From an uncultured Bacteroides sp. (lineage in GTDB: Bacteria; Bacteroidota; Bacteroidia; Bacteroidales; Bacteroidaceae): 33,247 bases of DNA. Below, in pieces: positions 33,205 to 33,247 of the stretch (within the stretch, counting starts at the first letter, position 1; each line of letters opens with the position of its first letter). The stretch spans positions 1 to 33,247 of the forward strand of contig URDR01000028.1 in NCBI GenBank assembly GCA_900546645.1. The letters are read 5' to 3'. A model generated the notes under the pieces. The model saw nothing but the letters and a program-made list of their open reading frames with translations. It was not told the origin of the DNA and made no database searches. A program made the translations under genes and the position numbers.

Positions 33205-33247
33205 CTGTCTCTTATACACATCTCCGAGCCCACGAGACGGACTCCTA
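33205..33247 (+). other. Untrimmed Illumina Nextera adaptor with i7 index (not genomic)
   Basis: 33205-33223 is the 19-base Tn5 mosaic end (CTGTCTCTTATACACATCT). 33224-33238 is the rest of the Nextera read-2 adaptor (CCGAGCCCACGAGAC). 33239-33246, GGACTCCT, matches Nextera i7 index N705, and the last A fits the start of the P7 sequence. The genome therefore ends at 33204. Confidence 0.97.

Noticed and set aside
33205..33223. A 19-base Tn5 mosaic end, as if an IS50/Tn5 transposon end
   Set aside because: It is followed directly by Nextera adaptor and index sequence, so it is a library artefact and not a mobile element.

Overview
This is a draft-assembly contig end from a Bacteroidales bacterium, most likely Bacteroides/Phocaeicola-like. 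The evidence is repeated promoter -7 boxes of the Bacteroidetes type TAnnTTTG, start codons without obvious Shine-Dalgarno sites, a fused MurF-Alr, a fused NuoCD in a complex I operon without NuoE/F/G, and GH92, GH84, DUF5723 and DUF2023 genes. No mobile element, phage or CRISPR array was seen. The last 43 bases (33205-33247) are not genomic. They are an untrimmed Illumina Nextera adaptor with its index.

Layout. 1-255 holds a divergent promoter region. 256-1398 encodes a lipoprotein of the lactonase (YbhE/Pgl) beta-propeller family. It converges on a GH92 alpha-mannosidase (1549-3741, minus), preceded by manA (3849-4820, minus). 5081-8399 is a two-gene unit of a large unknown lipoprotein and a DUF5723 outer-membrane-type protein. 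It converges on a GH84 N-acetylglucosaminidase (8622-11183, minus). 11552-14979 (minus) is a GSCFA-domain gene overlapping a MurF-Alr fusion gene. dxs and trkA run divergently from these (15060-18425). An outer-membrane beta-barrel gene and a small secreted hypothetical lead into the nuo operon (nuoA-B-CD-H-I-J-K-L-M-N, 20005-30073), which ends at a strong terminator. A tRNA-Lys(UUU) follows. Next come flavodoxin fldA, a DUF2023 gene and, convergently, a ROK-family regulator.

How the genes work together. manA and the GH92 and GH84 enzymes fit use of host or dietary mannose- and GlcNAc-containing glycans, and ROK regulators often control sugar genes. MurF-Alr and Dxs supply cell-wall and isoprenoid precursors. 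The nuo genes build an 11-subunit-type complex I without the NADH-oxidising module, so another electron donor is needed. The flavodoxin 0.7 kb downstream is an obvious but unproven candidate. NuoM lacks the conserved TM7 lysine that NuoL and NuoN keep.

Most unusual points. Two genes near the contig end, DUF2023 and ROK, each carry a one-base homopolymer frameshift (T6 and C5). The adaptor lies at the terminus. A small convergent transcription unit may lie between tRNA-Lys and fldA. I found no clear case for an entirely new system. The best leads are the complex I peculiarities with flavodoxin/DUF2023 and the unknown lipoprotein-DUF5723 pair.
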